Positions 1-10,814 of a stretch of DNA of 64,000 nucleotides are shown here, piece by piece. The notes below the pieces were generated by a model. The model worked only from the letters and a program-made list of their open reading frames with translations, was not told the origin of the DNA and ran no database searches. How positions within the stretch are numbered: position 1 is the stretch's first letter; each line of letters begins with the position of its first letter. The stretch covers positions 434,001-498,000 of the forward strand of contig BDSL01000050.1 of assembly GCA_003116995.1 (NCBI GenBank), read 5' to 3'. Source of the DNA: Yamagishiella unicocca (lineage: Eukaryota; Chlorophyta; Chlorophyceae; Chlamydomonadales; Volvocaceae). A program made the position numbers and the translations under genes.

Positions 1-467
1 CCACATACCCACACACATAACTGCCACTTAAGTATCCGTGAGTCGCTGGTCAGGGGGTTAAGAAGGCCGGCCTCACCTGCCTGTCGATGCACCAACCGTG
101 GGCGCCCCCTCTGCGATAAACCGGCATAAAACGTATTTTAGATGTGTGCAGCTCAGAGCTTGCGGTGGAAATGAGCGGGACAATGTGGGACGCAGCAGCC
201 GCAATGCCCTGGCCGAGAGCGTCAACCGCGTTAACCCGCTGCCACGCCCCGACCCATTGCCCGGCGTTGACTCGACAGCTTCGCCATCCTACCCCCTGTT
301 GACCATGGCCTCGGACATGACGCACAAATGTCATGTACCGACACCTAAACGAGCGACCCACCTCCGTATCGGACCACGGGGGTCCTCTCATCCATCATGG
401 TGGCCTGTTGCGTCCTGTTGTCGTCCAGACCTGCGGCCTGCTGGGGGGGTTTCTGTCTCTTTGGTCT

Positions 468-545
468 CCTTCAGTGTCAGGCGATATGTCCGATGCTTTT
501 ACCTTCTACCTGCGATGGTCTGGAGCACACTGTAACGATTACTAG
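468..545 (+). repeat. Dispersed core repeat, copy 1 (diverged)
   Basis: A pyrimidine tract ending in CAG is followed by TGTCAGGCGATatGTCCGATG and, further on, GGTCTGGAGCaCACTGTAACGATTACTA. Compared with the 24.5-kb copy, this one carries several substitutions and a short insertion in the middle. Confidence 0.55.
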
Positions 546-1554
546 CAGCACTACTATGCCCCATCACAAACACCACAAAACACTCATACTCATACTGCGG
601 AAACTCGCACCACGTGACCCCTTAGGGGGCGCGCGAGCGTCGGTGCATGGGGCCAGATGGGAGCTGCTTGCTGGTGCCGGTCGTCTAGATGGGAGTTCAG
701 GAGGATGGAATGGCGGTGTCGTCTGGTACGTGGAGGAGGAGCTCCCGCATCGCCCGGGAACTTTCGGCACCGGTCGGATCCCATCCAGCTCGCAGCAATC
801 TGGTTCACACCTTCGTTCGCCGCGGCCATACTGGCTCGTCACGGTGGCTTTGCAGAGTGCCTGCGCTGAGTATCCTGTGGCTGTCCAGCTAGCCTGGTGG
901 TCACCCACGCCCTTCGTTGCGAAGTATCAACTTCGCCAATGATGGCCTCTCAGCGGCGGCTTCGGTCGTCGCTCTACCTGATCAGTCCTGCGGGCTGTAT
1001 CCTACTTTGTGGTCTTCTTTCAGCATTTCTCTGGACTCTGGTAGCTTTCGCCGACACAGCTTCGTCGGCTCTGGTGTCTCTCGCGCATGCCGCAGCCGGT
1101 GCCAGTACGCAGCCTACGCAAGTCCTGCAAAGCTACCTGGCGTTGCATACTGAAGTGGTTTCCGTATTGCAGGCGAAGGTTGCGCCACGGCTCAGCCATT
1201 CGGGCGTGTTGCCGGTCTGCCTTTTTCTAGAGACTGCTGTTGGTGTTGACCTCAACTGGTTGATGGTATTAAGTACCATTGTTTCTTCCCGTCTCGCTAT
1301 GGGCATCGGCCCGTTTCGGGTGTGGGACGTTTTCGGGATCTTGGGGGGGGAGTTATCCGATTGTGTTGCCGAGGCGTGCTGCTGTCTCTCCATTCGGGGG
1401 TCTGCTTGGGATGCATGTGGCCATGTGCAGGGGAGCCATCAGCGCAACCTCCCCCTGTGTATTGGTGCTTGCTGTTTCCTCTGGGCTCTCGGTTGTGAGG
1501 CTCTGGGTGGTTTGTCTTTCGGAACCGTCGGTTTTCTCAGCTTTCCTTGTCTTT

Positions 1555-1630
1555 TTCAGTGTCAGGCGATGCGCCCGATGGCTCTACCTTTTCAGGTCTG
1601 GAGCCCACTGTAACGATTACAACAACTACT
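1555..1630 (+). repeat. Dispersed core repeat, copy 2
   Basis: One of the best-preserved copies. TTTTTCAG precedes TGTCAGGCGATGCGCCCGATG, then GGTCTGGAGCCCACTGTAACGATTACAACAAC. The polypyrimidine-CAG start looks like an intron 3' splice site. About 100 bases upstream also resemble the 24.2- and 24.5-kb copies (a GGTTTGTCTTTCGG-like stretch and CTTTCCTTGTC). Confidence 0.65.
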
Positions 1631-1829
1631 TCTACTACTGGGGGCTCCTGCCCGTGGACACGAGCCCGCAGACTCGCTCCGACATGTGATCGATCCCGAC
1701 CCGCCACGATACAATTCGCACGCCACCCACGCACCGTCCGCCACGACCACATCACTCCCCCGAAGTAGCTTCGCATATCACCACATAACACCACACACAT
1801 ATCGGTGGTATATACACCAAGCGCCTCTT

Positions 1830-1912
1830 TCAGTGTCACGCGACGCGCCCGATGGCTCCACCACCGATGGTTCTACCTCTTGGTCTGGAACCCACTGTTA
1901 ACCGTTACAACA
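1830..1912 (+). repeat. Dispersed core repeat, copy 3
   Basis: TTTCAG is followed by TGTCACGCGACGCGCCCGATG. The next segment partly repeats itself (GATGGCTCCACC then GATGGTTCTACC), and the copy ends in TTGGTCTGGAACCCACTGTTAACCGTTACAACAACAAC. It is only about 200 bp after copy 2, so the two may belong to one compound insertion. Confidence 0.6.
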
Positions 1913-2409
1913 ACAACCATACGTTCTGGGGCCTACCGTAACAGGTACTAATATTACCAAGAAACCACGCTGGATCGGGTTGCGCCGCTATCTGTTGGTG
2001 TCACCCAACCGTGGAGAGGTCGCTCGGGGGCACACAGCTACGGAGTCCCGCCCCTTCAGTTCCACCACCTGCCTGTGCTGGGACCTGTGCCACCGCTCGA
2101 GAGGGCTCGAGCCCCTGCTGTTTGATGCCTTAAACAGTAGCGTCCGCACGAACAGCTGCTGCTGCCGCAATAGGAGCTACTGCTATATAGGGCCCCAGAC
2201 CACAAGGTAGAGCGTTTCGGTCGGCGTGTGTCTATCCGCCCTGCGCGAGAGAGCGATGCAGCCGAGCACCCACCCAACCCCCAACCGCGACCTGGATCCA
2301 GGGGATCGCGTTTGGAACTGCCATCACCGCGACCGGATCTGGATCCACGTGCCCTCGAAGGTGATTGCCGCGCATGGTCCTAGTAACTATGACATGGTGC
2401 TCTCACGTG

Positions 2410-2623
2410 GTCAACGCTACCGTTGACCTTGCGCCGCGTGTTACGCGTACGGTCGACGCAACCTTGTTATTTGCGCCCTTTGTTTCCAGTACGGGTTCCT
2501 ACTACCGTTGACTTGGTGGCGGTTCCTTACTCAAACGGTCAACGCTACCTTCATGTTGTTGTAACGGTCAACGCTACCTTTCTTGGTTGTGGCGCATGGT
2601 GCGCCCAAGTGGTCAACGCTACC
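2410..2623. repeat. Four copies of a 13-bp motif GGTCAACGCTACC
   Basis: The exact 13-mer occurs at about 2410, 2537, 2566 and 2611. A related TACCGTTGAC follows some copies, so part of the sequence can pair with itself (GTCAACG and CGTTGAC). Spacing is irregular, so this is not a simple tandem array. Its function is unknown; a protein-binding cluster or a decayed repeat would both fit. Confidence 0.5.
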
Positions 2624-3667
2624 GTTGGCTTCGGCGGCGCTACTGGAGGTGCCCCCCACGATCTGCCCCTGCAGGCGGCCCAGCTGCTCTTGTGGGGAAG
2701 CAGGTGGCCCAGCTCTGCCGACGAGCTGAAGGGAAGGGCCCACTGCGGCCACCAAGCTATCGCGGCTCCAGGAGCTCAAGCAGCTGGAGCGCCAGCGGGG
2801 TGCCGCTGCCGCCGGCTGCCGTGTACGTACGCAGTGTGTCGATGATGATGCGATGAAGCAGCGTGATGCGATCAGGCGCGCTCTGATCAGGCTCCCATCA
2901 CTGGGTCGGGTCGTACACAGCCGGGGACCTTCAGAAGCAAGAGCAGCAGCCGATTTGCCAAACCCCTTCCACGGACAATCCACCGGCATCACCGCCAGTA
3001 CTTCACCGCCAGCACCGGCATTCCATTGGTACGACCGCCAGTATTTCGCCCGTACTTCAAACCGGGCACCCAGCCTCTCTCCCCCCGCGCCTTAACCCCC
3101 CGATCAGCAGGCGCCCGCAGCATCAGCCAGCAGCAGCAGCAGCAGCGGCGCAAGGCGGTTGCAAACGCGAGCTCCATCCCCCCCGCGGCAACCGTTTGTC
3201 CCCCCGCCATTACACACACATTTGCCTGACGGCTGTACGCCAGCTACACTGCCCATGTCGTATGACCGGGTCTTTCCTCCCAACCCCCCACCGGCACCGT
3301 TTCTGCCCTGCGCTTCCTATGTCGTGTAACCGGGTTTCCTCGCCACGCCACCACCGTCCAACACTGCCCGCACTCAGCAACCCGGTGATGGCCCCCCGAG
3401 TGTCCGAAACCCTAAACCCCAACCTCATCACCCAGCCGCATCATCACCCAGCCGCATCATCACCCCGCTGCACTTTCCCCCGGCTAGTACGGCACTTCTT
3501 TTCCTCTTCTGTGGGCCCACGAGGTCCTCCTCTCTACCCGGGTCCAGGCAGCGGGCGGCGAGGGGGGGCCGCGGGAGGTGGAAAAACACACAGTTCCCCC
3601 AAACACCCATGGCCGCCGCCCCTAGCCGCAGCCACGGCACAGCCACAGCACAGCACGCGGAGCACGC

Positions 3668-6600
3668 TCAGCGGGTCGCCCGGCAGCCCAGCTCGTACTT
3701 GCGTGTGGATAGCTCCAGGGTGGGGTTCTCGCAGATGCGCCCCACGTCCGACGAGGACACGAGGGCCCCCTCGAAATGGGCTCCCTGCGTGGGGGGGAGA
3801 GGGTGGTGTTGGTGTTGGTGTTGGTGGATGGGGGCCAAGGTTTCGAACGGTGCGGTTCGGGCCGCAAAAGGGGCACACCGGCAAGGGGGTGCACCACTAC
3901 CACCACCACCACCACCACCACCACCACCACCACCACCACCACCACCAGCACCAGCACCACCACCAATCCAGCACCAACATGGGGGTGGGTGACGGTCCCT
4001 CGCTCGCTGCGGTCCCCAGCTGCCTCCCCTCCGCGCCACCGCACCAGGTCACGACGACCCGCCGCCCGCATCCCACCGAAATTCCCGCCCCCAAACAAAA
4101 CACACACAAACAAAACACACAAACAGAACACACAAACAAAACACACAAACAAACACACAAACAAAATACACAAACAAAACACACAAACAAAACGCACAAA
4201 CAAAACGCACAAACAAAGCACACAAACAAAGCACACAAACAAAGCACACAAACAAAGCACACAAACAAAGCACACAAACAAAACGCACAAACAAAACGCA
4301 CAAACAAAGCACGCCCGGCAAGCCGCTCGTCCCAGCCCCCAGCCTCCTGCCGTACCTTAAGGTTCGCCCACGTGCCCTCCTCGTTGCGGCCGAAGGTGCT
4401 ACCCGTGAGGATGCTGTTCTCGAAGTTGGCGCCCTGACGCGCCACAGGGGGGCGAGAAGACCCGGTTACACGACACAGGATTTAGGGTGTATAAAAACCG
4501 TAACCGCAGGATTTTGGGGCGGGAGGGGGGTGATAAGAGAGTCCGGGGAGCCACGGCGGACAAACCGACGGATTTCGGGGGGGAGGGGGGAGGTGGCGCG
4601 CGCCAAGGATCAGAGCCAAGGGCCGGTTACCGCCTGCAATCCATCCCCTTGGGTTCCCCTCCCCGCAGCCGCGCACCTGCAGGTCCGCCCCCTCAAACTG
4701 CGTGGAGTAGAGGTTGGTGTCGGTGAAGTCGGCGCCCGCCAGCTTGGCCGAGCGGGCGTTGGCGCGAGCGAACCTGCGGGGGAGGGGGGGGGTTACAAGT
4801 AAAAAACCGGTAACTCGACTGGGGTAATGTAGTTGGCGGGGGAGGGGGAGGGGCGTGAAAACCGTCGACGCGAAAAAGACAGGGTAGTTGGCGCATGGTC
4901 GTCGGACACCAATTTTGTGGGCGCATGCTGGAGCACTGGGACTGACCACCGGCAAACCTGTGGAGGCGGCCTGTCGGGGCTGTGTAAAAGAAAAGAAATA
5001 GAAAAAGAATAAGCAAAAGCGCGGTGGGGGGTGGGGGGTAGGAAGGGGTAGATAGTAAACCGGCGGATCCACACAGGAGGGTGGGAGGCCGTGGGTGCAG
5101 GAGGGGTGCGGACGGCTTGTGTGGAGATGTAGGGTTTCGAAGAAAGGCCGTCCTCCCTTCGCCCCGTCCTTCGCCCCTCCACCCTGCACCGCCGCAATGC
5201 CTTCGCCTGACCGCTCGCCTCACCCTCAAACCTACTCCCCCCATTCCGCCCTCCATCATTCCTGTCACCCTCCCCACGCCCCCCCAACCCGCCATCTCCC
5301 CCCCATCCCCAACGGTAAACCCCCAACTCCCCGGCCCCCCTCCGCCGCCTCCCCCACCCCTTCCGCCTCCGCCGCCTCCCTTAGGAGGAGCCCGTCCGAG
5401 GATCCGAGCGCTCCGGCTTGCAGTTCCCAAACGCGTCGCCTACACTCGTTTCCCGGTGGTTCCTTCTCGTCAGTTTTCTATTGTCGTACCAACGACCGGT
5501 TTTCTCGCCACCACCCTCCCCCGGCCCCGCCTCACTGGCTTCCAACGAACTTGGCCCCAGTGAAGTCCGCTCGCTCCAAGATGACACCGCTCATCACCTT
5601 GCCGGACTGGGAGGGGAGGGGGAAGGGGGAGGCGGAGGGTTATGTGTGTGGGGGGGGTGTTAAAAGATAACCCATCCGCGAAGGGGGAGGGAAGCCCAGG
5701 GGGAGGGGGGAGGGGAGAGCGCGGGTGAGGCTGTGCGGGAGGTGGGGGAGAGGGAAGGGGGACGAGGGAAGAGGAGGGGGGAGGGGAGAGCGTGCGCGCG
5801 CCGGCGAGGGGTTGCAGGGGGTTGCAGGAGGAAGGCCAGGAACATAAGGCCCGGGAGGCGTGGGAGCTCGTGTTTGTTTCTCCGGACAGGCGGGTGGACC
5901 CGGGGGCGGCGTGGGAGTCAGGTTGAGGCGGCGTGTTAAGGGGGGTCGTACGAGAAGAAACCCGTGCGTGGCGTCTGATGGGGGGTGGTATGAGAAGAAA
6001 CCCGTGTGTGGCGTCTGATGGGGGGTGGGGGGCTGGTGCCACCTCGCAGGGAGGGCGAGCCCGCAGCAGCCAGTGCGGTCGGCATTGCGGCCTGTGGTGC
6101 GGCCGGCAGTGCGGTCGGCAGCGCGGTCGGTTCGGGGCCTCCTGTAGCGTGAGCCGCAGTGGCCGCTGACGTCACCGGGTGCCCTCCCCCCCCCCGGGGC
6201 CGTCCCGGCGACGACGTGGTGGTTTCAGAGCTGCTCCCGGCGGCGGCGCGGGCCGTACGGATCTCCGAACCGAAACCCGCACGGTCCTGACCGGGTCACG
6301 AGACGCGCCCCATCCACCAGACACGACACAGCCCTGGGATTTGCGTTACTAGGGTTTTGCGAGCACATCGATAACAACGACGTACATCGTACACGGCTTG
6401 TGTCGTACGGACTGGGTGTTACGTGTTTTCCTTACTAGACCTAGAAGTCCGGATCGCTCCCCACGAAATCGCTCCCCACGAAATCGCTGCCCACGAAATC
6501 GCTGCCCACGAAATCGCTGCCCACGAAATCGCTCCCCACCAGCCGGTCGGCAGCGGCACGTTGCGCAGTGCGGCACCGATTCGGTGCTGGGGCCTGTCGG

Positions 6601-7497
6601 TCAGTCCCTCGCCCAAACACACCAACACACCTGCACACACTAGCACACCAACACGTACTAACACACCAACACACACTAACACACACCAACACACTAACAC
6701 ACAAGCCCCAACCCTCCAGCATCCCAACCCTCCAGCATCCCAACCCTCCAGCATCCCAACCCTCCAGCATCCCAACCCTCCAGCATCCCAACCCTGTCGG
6801 GCCGCCTCCCCCCTCCACAGACGCCTACGTGTCCGCACCCACCCCGCTTCACGCCCCCACATACTTTCTTGGACCGCCATCTTTACCGCCCTTCGGTTTG
6901 TCGGCGGTGGATTCGCGGATATAATAACCCCCCTCCGCCACCGCCACCACGCCGATTCCTGAGCCCTATCGCCCGGCAACCTCAGCCACCATCCCGCTCC
7001 TCTTGCCGCCATCCCGCCCCCGTCCCACACCCACCAAGTTCATGCCCGAAAAGTCGCACTCGCGCACGTCGACGATCGCCTCCACCATGTTGCCGCCGCT
7101 GGACTCCTGGGAGAAGGCCGCGCGCGTCTCCGCGAACTTGTCAAACGCCGAGACCTCGCAGCGGCTGGGGTTGCTGTTGTCCACGGGCGGCAACTTTCCC
7201 CGTGCGGCCTCGGCATCCAGCGGAGCACCTGCGCAAAGGAATGCCGATAGCGGCATCGCTCGCCCACGCGCGATCTTCGTCGCACTTTTCGCCTTAGGAG
7301 GTATAAGCCTTACCCAAAAGTAGAGCGGCAGCTCCCAGGGCTAGAAGCGTTGAGCGCTCTGAACCGGACCATTGGCCCGGCCGTTCAACCGCATGGCACG
7401 CTACCGACCGGGCGCCGCTCACCACGCTGCGACTGCTTCTAAGACCAGACGTGCATGGCCGAGCGATCGGGCGTGAGCAGGGCAGGAGGACCGACAT
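3668..7497 (-). CDS. Thylakoid-lumen pentapeptide-repeat protein (6 exons)
   Basis: Minus-strand exons are 7497-7314, 7228-7035, 5606-5536, 4773-4677, 4433-4356 and 3784-3668. All junctions are GT-AG, phases fit, and the sum is 741 nt (246 aa plus TGA). Residues 1-60 form a bipartite targeting sequence: an Arg/Ser-rich transit part starting MSVLLPCSRPIARPC, then a hydrophobic segment STLLALGAAALLLG before an Ala-rich likely lumenal cleavage region. Next come LPPVDNSNPSRCEV and CDFSGMNL. The rest is A(N/D)F/LxxA pentapeptide repeats (ERADFTGAKF, KLAGADFTDTNLYST, GANFENSILTG, GAHFEGALV), ending in ICENPTLEL...ELGCRATR. This layout matches plant and algal lumenal pentapeptide-repeat proteins, resembling the TL20.3 type as I recall it. 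The biochemical role of that family is not well defined. The start is the first ATG before the targeting sequence. The introns carry several tandem repeats. Family assignment is by motif recall, not alignment. Confidence 0.85.
3892..3946. repeat. (CAC)n microsatellite in the last intron of the pentapeptide gene
   Basis: About 17 near-perfect CAC triplets, read as poly-His or poly-Thr in the plus frames and as poly-Val or poly-Gly in minus frames. It lies between coding exons 4433-4356 and 3784-3668, so it is intronic and explains the odd homopolymer ORFs here. Confidence 0.85.
4097..4309. repeat. CA-rich minisatellite (AAACAAARCACAC-type units)
   Basis: Roughly 210 bp of 12-14-bp units made of ACAAACAAA plus ACACAC, GCACAC or CGCACA variants, all in the last intron of the pentapeptide gene. 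Every frame stays open across it, giving KQNTQTKHTN-like or CVLFVCF-like peptides that are artefacts. Confidence 0.85.
6461..6538. repeat. 15-bp tandem repeat GCTSCCCACGAAATC, about 5-6 copies
   Basis: Units of CGCTCCCCACGAAAT or CGCTGCCCACGAAAT follow head to tail in the second intron of the pentapeptide gene (7034-5607). It reads as HEIAA or FVGSD peptides in frames not used by the gene. Confidence 0.85.
6713..6795. repeat. 16-bp tandem repeat (CCCTCCAGCATCCCAA), about 5 copies
   Basis: Head-to-tail units within the second intron of the pentapeptide gene, directly after a CACCAACACA-rich tract at 6615-6700. Confidence 0.85.
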
Positions 7498-10400
7498 TGT
7501 TGCTGGTGGTGGGTGGTGGTGGTCCTAAATGACAGTCACCGAAAGCGACTTGATGGCTCAGGAAGAGGAAGCCTCAGCAGTCAGCCGACCTCGCTTCTTC
7601 AAATGCGGATGGACAACGCCTTCATTAAGTGGGACCAACCGAAAACCCGGAGTGGGTGCTGGTCGTTGTGCGATCCGATCCGTACACGGCACAGGGCGCC
7701 GAGATTTCGTTCGCCGCATCCGAGCGGCAACAGATAAGGACGACGACGAAACGCGGTGCGACAACGAAACATGACGCCCCGACCCGAAGACAGGCCGTGA
7801 ATTTGTGGGTGATGACGGAGAGAGTACCGGACAGGGCCATCCAGAGCGCGTGGCAGGATGCCGAAGTCGCGCCGAGCCACCGTGGTGGACCGGAAAACGA
7901 CGCGAGAGCACAGACGAACACCCGTATGTCCGCAGACAAGAACGCAAGCGTACAGGCTGGGGTGGGGTCTGGGGTGCTGAGTTGCGGCTGGACTGCACAA
8001 GGAAGGGACCCCGCCCCCCGGGGGGAGGGGGTTCTACAGTACCCCAATGCCATGGCCCCTCCTCTTCCCCAGGCGCGATCCCTATGCTTCAGGCTGCTGC
8101 AGCCCGTAGGGAAGGCCTCCCCCACTCAACTGCGCTTCAGAAAGGAAGCTGCGAGCAGCTACCGTCGCGCCAAAAGGGCAGAGGACCGAACCAGCTGCCG
8201 TGGCAGGCAGCACGTACTGACGTGGCAGGAGTTGTACGGCGGCGGTATGTTGACTGTACGGCAACAGCTATTGGCTGCGTGCTGCGTGGCGGCTACGGTG
8301 GCATGGGAGCGGCTTCCTCGCGCCCTCCCACCCCCCCCTGGCATACGGGTATGCCTTACGTGCGCTGTCGACATGGTGTGGGCGTGTTGTAGGGTGCCTC
8401 CGTGCCGCCGAGCCACGAGACGTGGAGCTGTGGTGATGTGGAGCTGTGGAGATGTGGAGATGTGGTGACCGCCTTGCAGCGCTGGTCGAGGACCCGCATC
8501 GGACCGCACGACGTCGGAGCCGCGGCCCAGTCCCAGCTCCCCCCCCGTTGGAACTTGAAGGTGCTAGGGATAACCACCACCACGACCACCATCAACTCTA
8601 CCTTTTTGAAGGTCTGGAGCCCACTGTAACGATTATTGCTACCACCACCACCACCACCACCACCGGCATACCAGCCTAATGAAAGTACGCGGTGTTTTTA
8701 CAGTACTGTACACTTGTGGGAGAGAGGCGCTTGAGCCTCCCGTATCGACCGCATTGCTGCACGCGTGAAGAAAGCCTTGTCCGGCCGCGGTAAGAAGAAT
8801 GCGGCAGGAGAGGAAGAACACGACACCCCCCGAAACACACCCCACCGGTGTCCCACAGCAGCCGCAGCCGCCACGCTAACCCTAAACTCCCTAAACCCTA
8901 CAGCTGGGCGAGAGAGACACGCATCGGGGCAGCCCCGCCGGTACCCCAACTTGCCACCACGAGGTTCCACACCAGGACGTGTTCACGCCGTGCTCGCACC
9001 CAACCCACCACCCACCCACGTGCCTGCACCGGCCGAACCTACGGAACGGAACGGACACGTGTCCGTATGCCACGTCAGCATGCCACGTCAGCGCGACGCG
9101 GCGTTACGCCATAGGCCCCATGAGGCCGCCCCTCTGGGGGCAATGCGCCCGACCCGACCTCTGACCCGACAACTGCACCGCGGCACGTGGCCTGCTGGGA
9201 GGACCCACGGCGAATATCCCTAGCCGCCGTGTCGGGGTGGGGTGGGCGGGGGTGGGTTACTGGGCGGCGGCGGCCCGTGTTTCCAGCCGCTCCGACCCCC
9301 TCCGACCCCCTCCGCCCAGCCTAGCCTAGCCCACCAGTGAGTGCTCTAGCCTAGCCTACCGTGTGAGGCAACAACGCGAGGCAAGCGAGCTCCCGTTCCG
9401 CCTACAAGTCGCCCCACCGGCAGCTGATACGGGCCAACCGAGTCATACTCAGCTGCTTCCCACAATGTCCCAAATGGCGTTTTTGGCGGGCGGCTGGCGC
9501 CGCCCCGCCGCGCCCCGTGCATGCAACGCCTGCGTCCGTGCGCTTATTAGAAACCGCTGCAAACAGCCACACCCACGGCCACGGCCACGGCCGCACCCAC
9601 GCCGGCTTCCTGTCTATCCTTTCGGGCCGGTCCTGACGGATACGGTGACCGGCATACAGGGTCCACTACCCCACCCTGCTACCTCGCACCCCCCTTCGTC
9701 CACCGGGGGTTCCTTGCAACCCTGCTACCTTGCAAGAAAGCCACACCCCACCGGGCCCCACCCCCGCGCCAACCCCCCTTCACCCCACAGCCCCCCACCT
9801 CGCCTGGCCTCCAAGGCGGCAGCAGCGTCGCCTCGGCAGCACCGTAGGCCAGTACGTCACCTTTATCTTTGGCGGCGCGCATGCCACGGCCCCCGCGGCG
9901 GCGCTGAACCCCGCAGTTCGATTCCGGGCCGTCAGTGCAGCGCTCATCAGTGCATATCGCGCCAGCGGAGCGCTCCTTTAAGCGATGCAGTCCATGATGT
10001 TATGTTCGTTGGGCGACCCGAAGGCACCCTGATGCGTTTCATAGTATAAAAGAACGACCAACCGCCAACCGCCGCCGCCATGGCCACCGCCACCGTCGCC
10101 AATACCACCACACCGTGAATGAAGCATCCTCGCATGCACATGATGTTATGATGTAACGTTATGATCTTATGAAGCCCAGAAGTGCGACGTGGGCACGGCC
10201 CCGCCGCTGGGTGAAATTTGGATGATGACGTTTCTCGTTCCTTTCCAACTAACCCCCGCCGTACAAACCACCAACCATATCAATCCCCCGGACCTCTCGC
10301 CTGCTGCCTCTGCGTCCACCTGCAGCTCCAGAACCAGCAACCGTTCTTCTCTTCATCATCTCGCAGCACCGCCAGCTCCACTCAGCAACCACCAACCACC

Positions 10401-10814
10401 AAACCGTGCGTCGCAGCCAGGACATCCCGCCACCCACCAACTACCGTAACCGCAACATTGCATGTGTTACGGCTGCCCCAGTGCCATCGCTCCAGGTGGT
10501 GCCGCTACCACACTCACCGTTTGTCTGTCTCACATCCCACCGACACCGCTTCCCTCTCCTTTTCCAAACAGCTCACGCCACCTCCCCTCCCCCCCCTCCC
10601 CTCCTCATCCACCTTCTCCACGCTGCTGCTACTACTAGCTGCTGCTACTGCTAGCTGCTGCTACTGCTAGCTGCTGCTAGCTGCTACCAACGGCTTTCCA
10701 CTCCTCTCCACTGCTCTTGCTCTGCACGGCACTCCCCTCCCCTCATCATCGTTCCTTGCCTCTCCGCTTCTTTACCCCTCCTTGCCCCCTCCCCTCCCCT
10801 CCCCTCGCCTCGCC
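7498..10814. other. Intergenic stretch between the two minus-strand genes
   Basis: This is 3.3 kb upstream of the pentapeptide gene and downstream of the WD40 gene. ORFs of up to 279 codons exist at 7629-8468, but none shows a domain, plausible splicing or non-repetitive conservation. The stretch contains a core-repeat copy at 8598, short CCCTAAAC motifs near 8877-8900, a run of GCTGCTACTACTAGCT-like repeats at 10620-10680, and C/T-rich sequence at 10550-10620. The promoter of the pentapeptide gene should lie just above 7497, but I see no clear TATA box. Confidence 0.45.
8598..8640 (+). repeat. Dispersed core repeat, copy 4 (3' half)
   Basis: Only the second half is recognisable: TCTACCTTTTTGAAGGTCTGGAGCCCACTGTAACGATTATT. 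It runs directly into a (CCA)n microsatellite at 8641-8663, so the left half is lost or too diverged. Confidence 0.55.

Larger units (their letters stand above)
1..3667. other. Left flank without a convincing gene
   Basis: I see no ORF here with recognisable domains or coherent splicing. The stretch holds three plus-strand copies of the dispersed core repeat (entered separately). It also has four copies of the 13-mer GGTCAACGCTACC at about 2410, 2537, 2566 and 2611, a CAG run near 3128-3145 and C-rich, low-complexity sequence from 3250. The longer ORFs read through repeats or C-rich sequence and are probably chance. Confidence 0.5.

Noticed and set aside
3196..4437. 413-codon plus ORF with poly-His and KQNTQ repeats
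   Set aside because: It crosses the CAC and CA-rich microsatellites inside an intron and runs antisense to two pentapeptide-gene exons.
7629..8468. 279-codon plus ORF between the two genes
   Set aside because: Composition looks like chance openness in GC-rich DNA; several equally long ORFs overlap it in other frames and none has a motif.
8765..9223. 152-codon plus ORF beginning MKKALSGRGKKNAAGEEE
   Set aside because: The start looks plausible, but the rest is Pro/Arg/His-rich with no domain or supporting splice sites. Not enough to call a gene.
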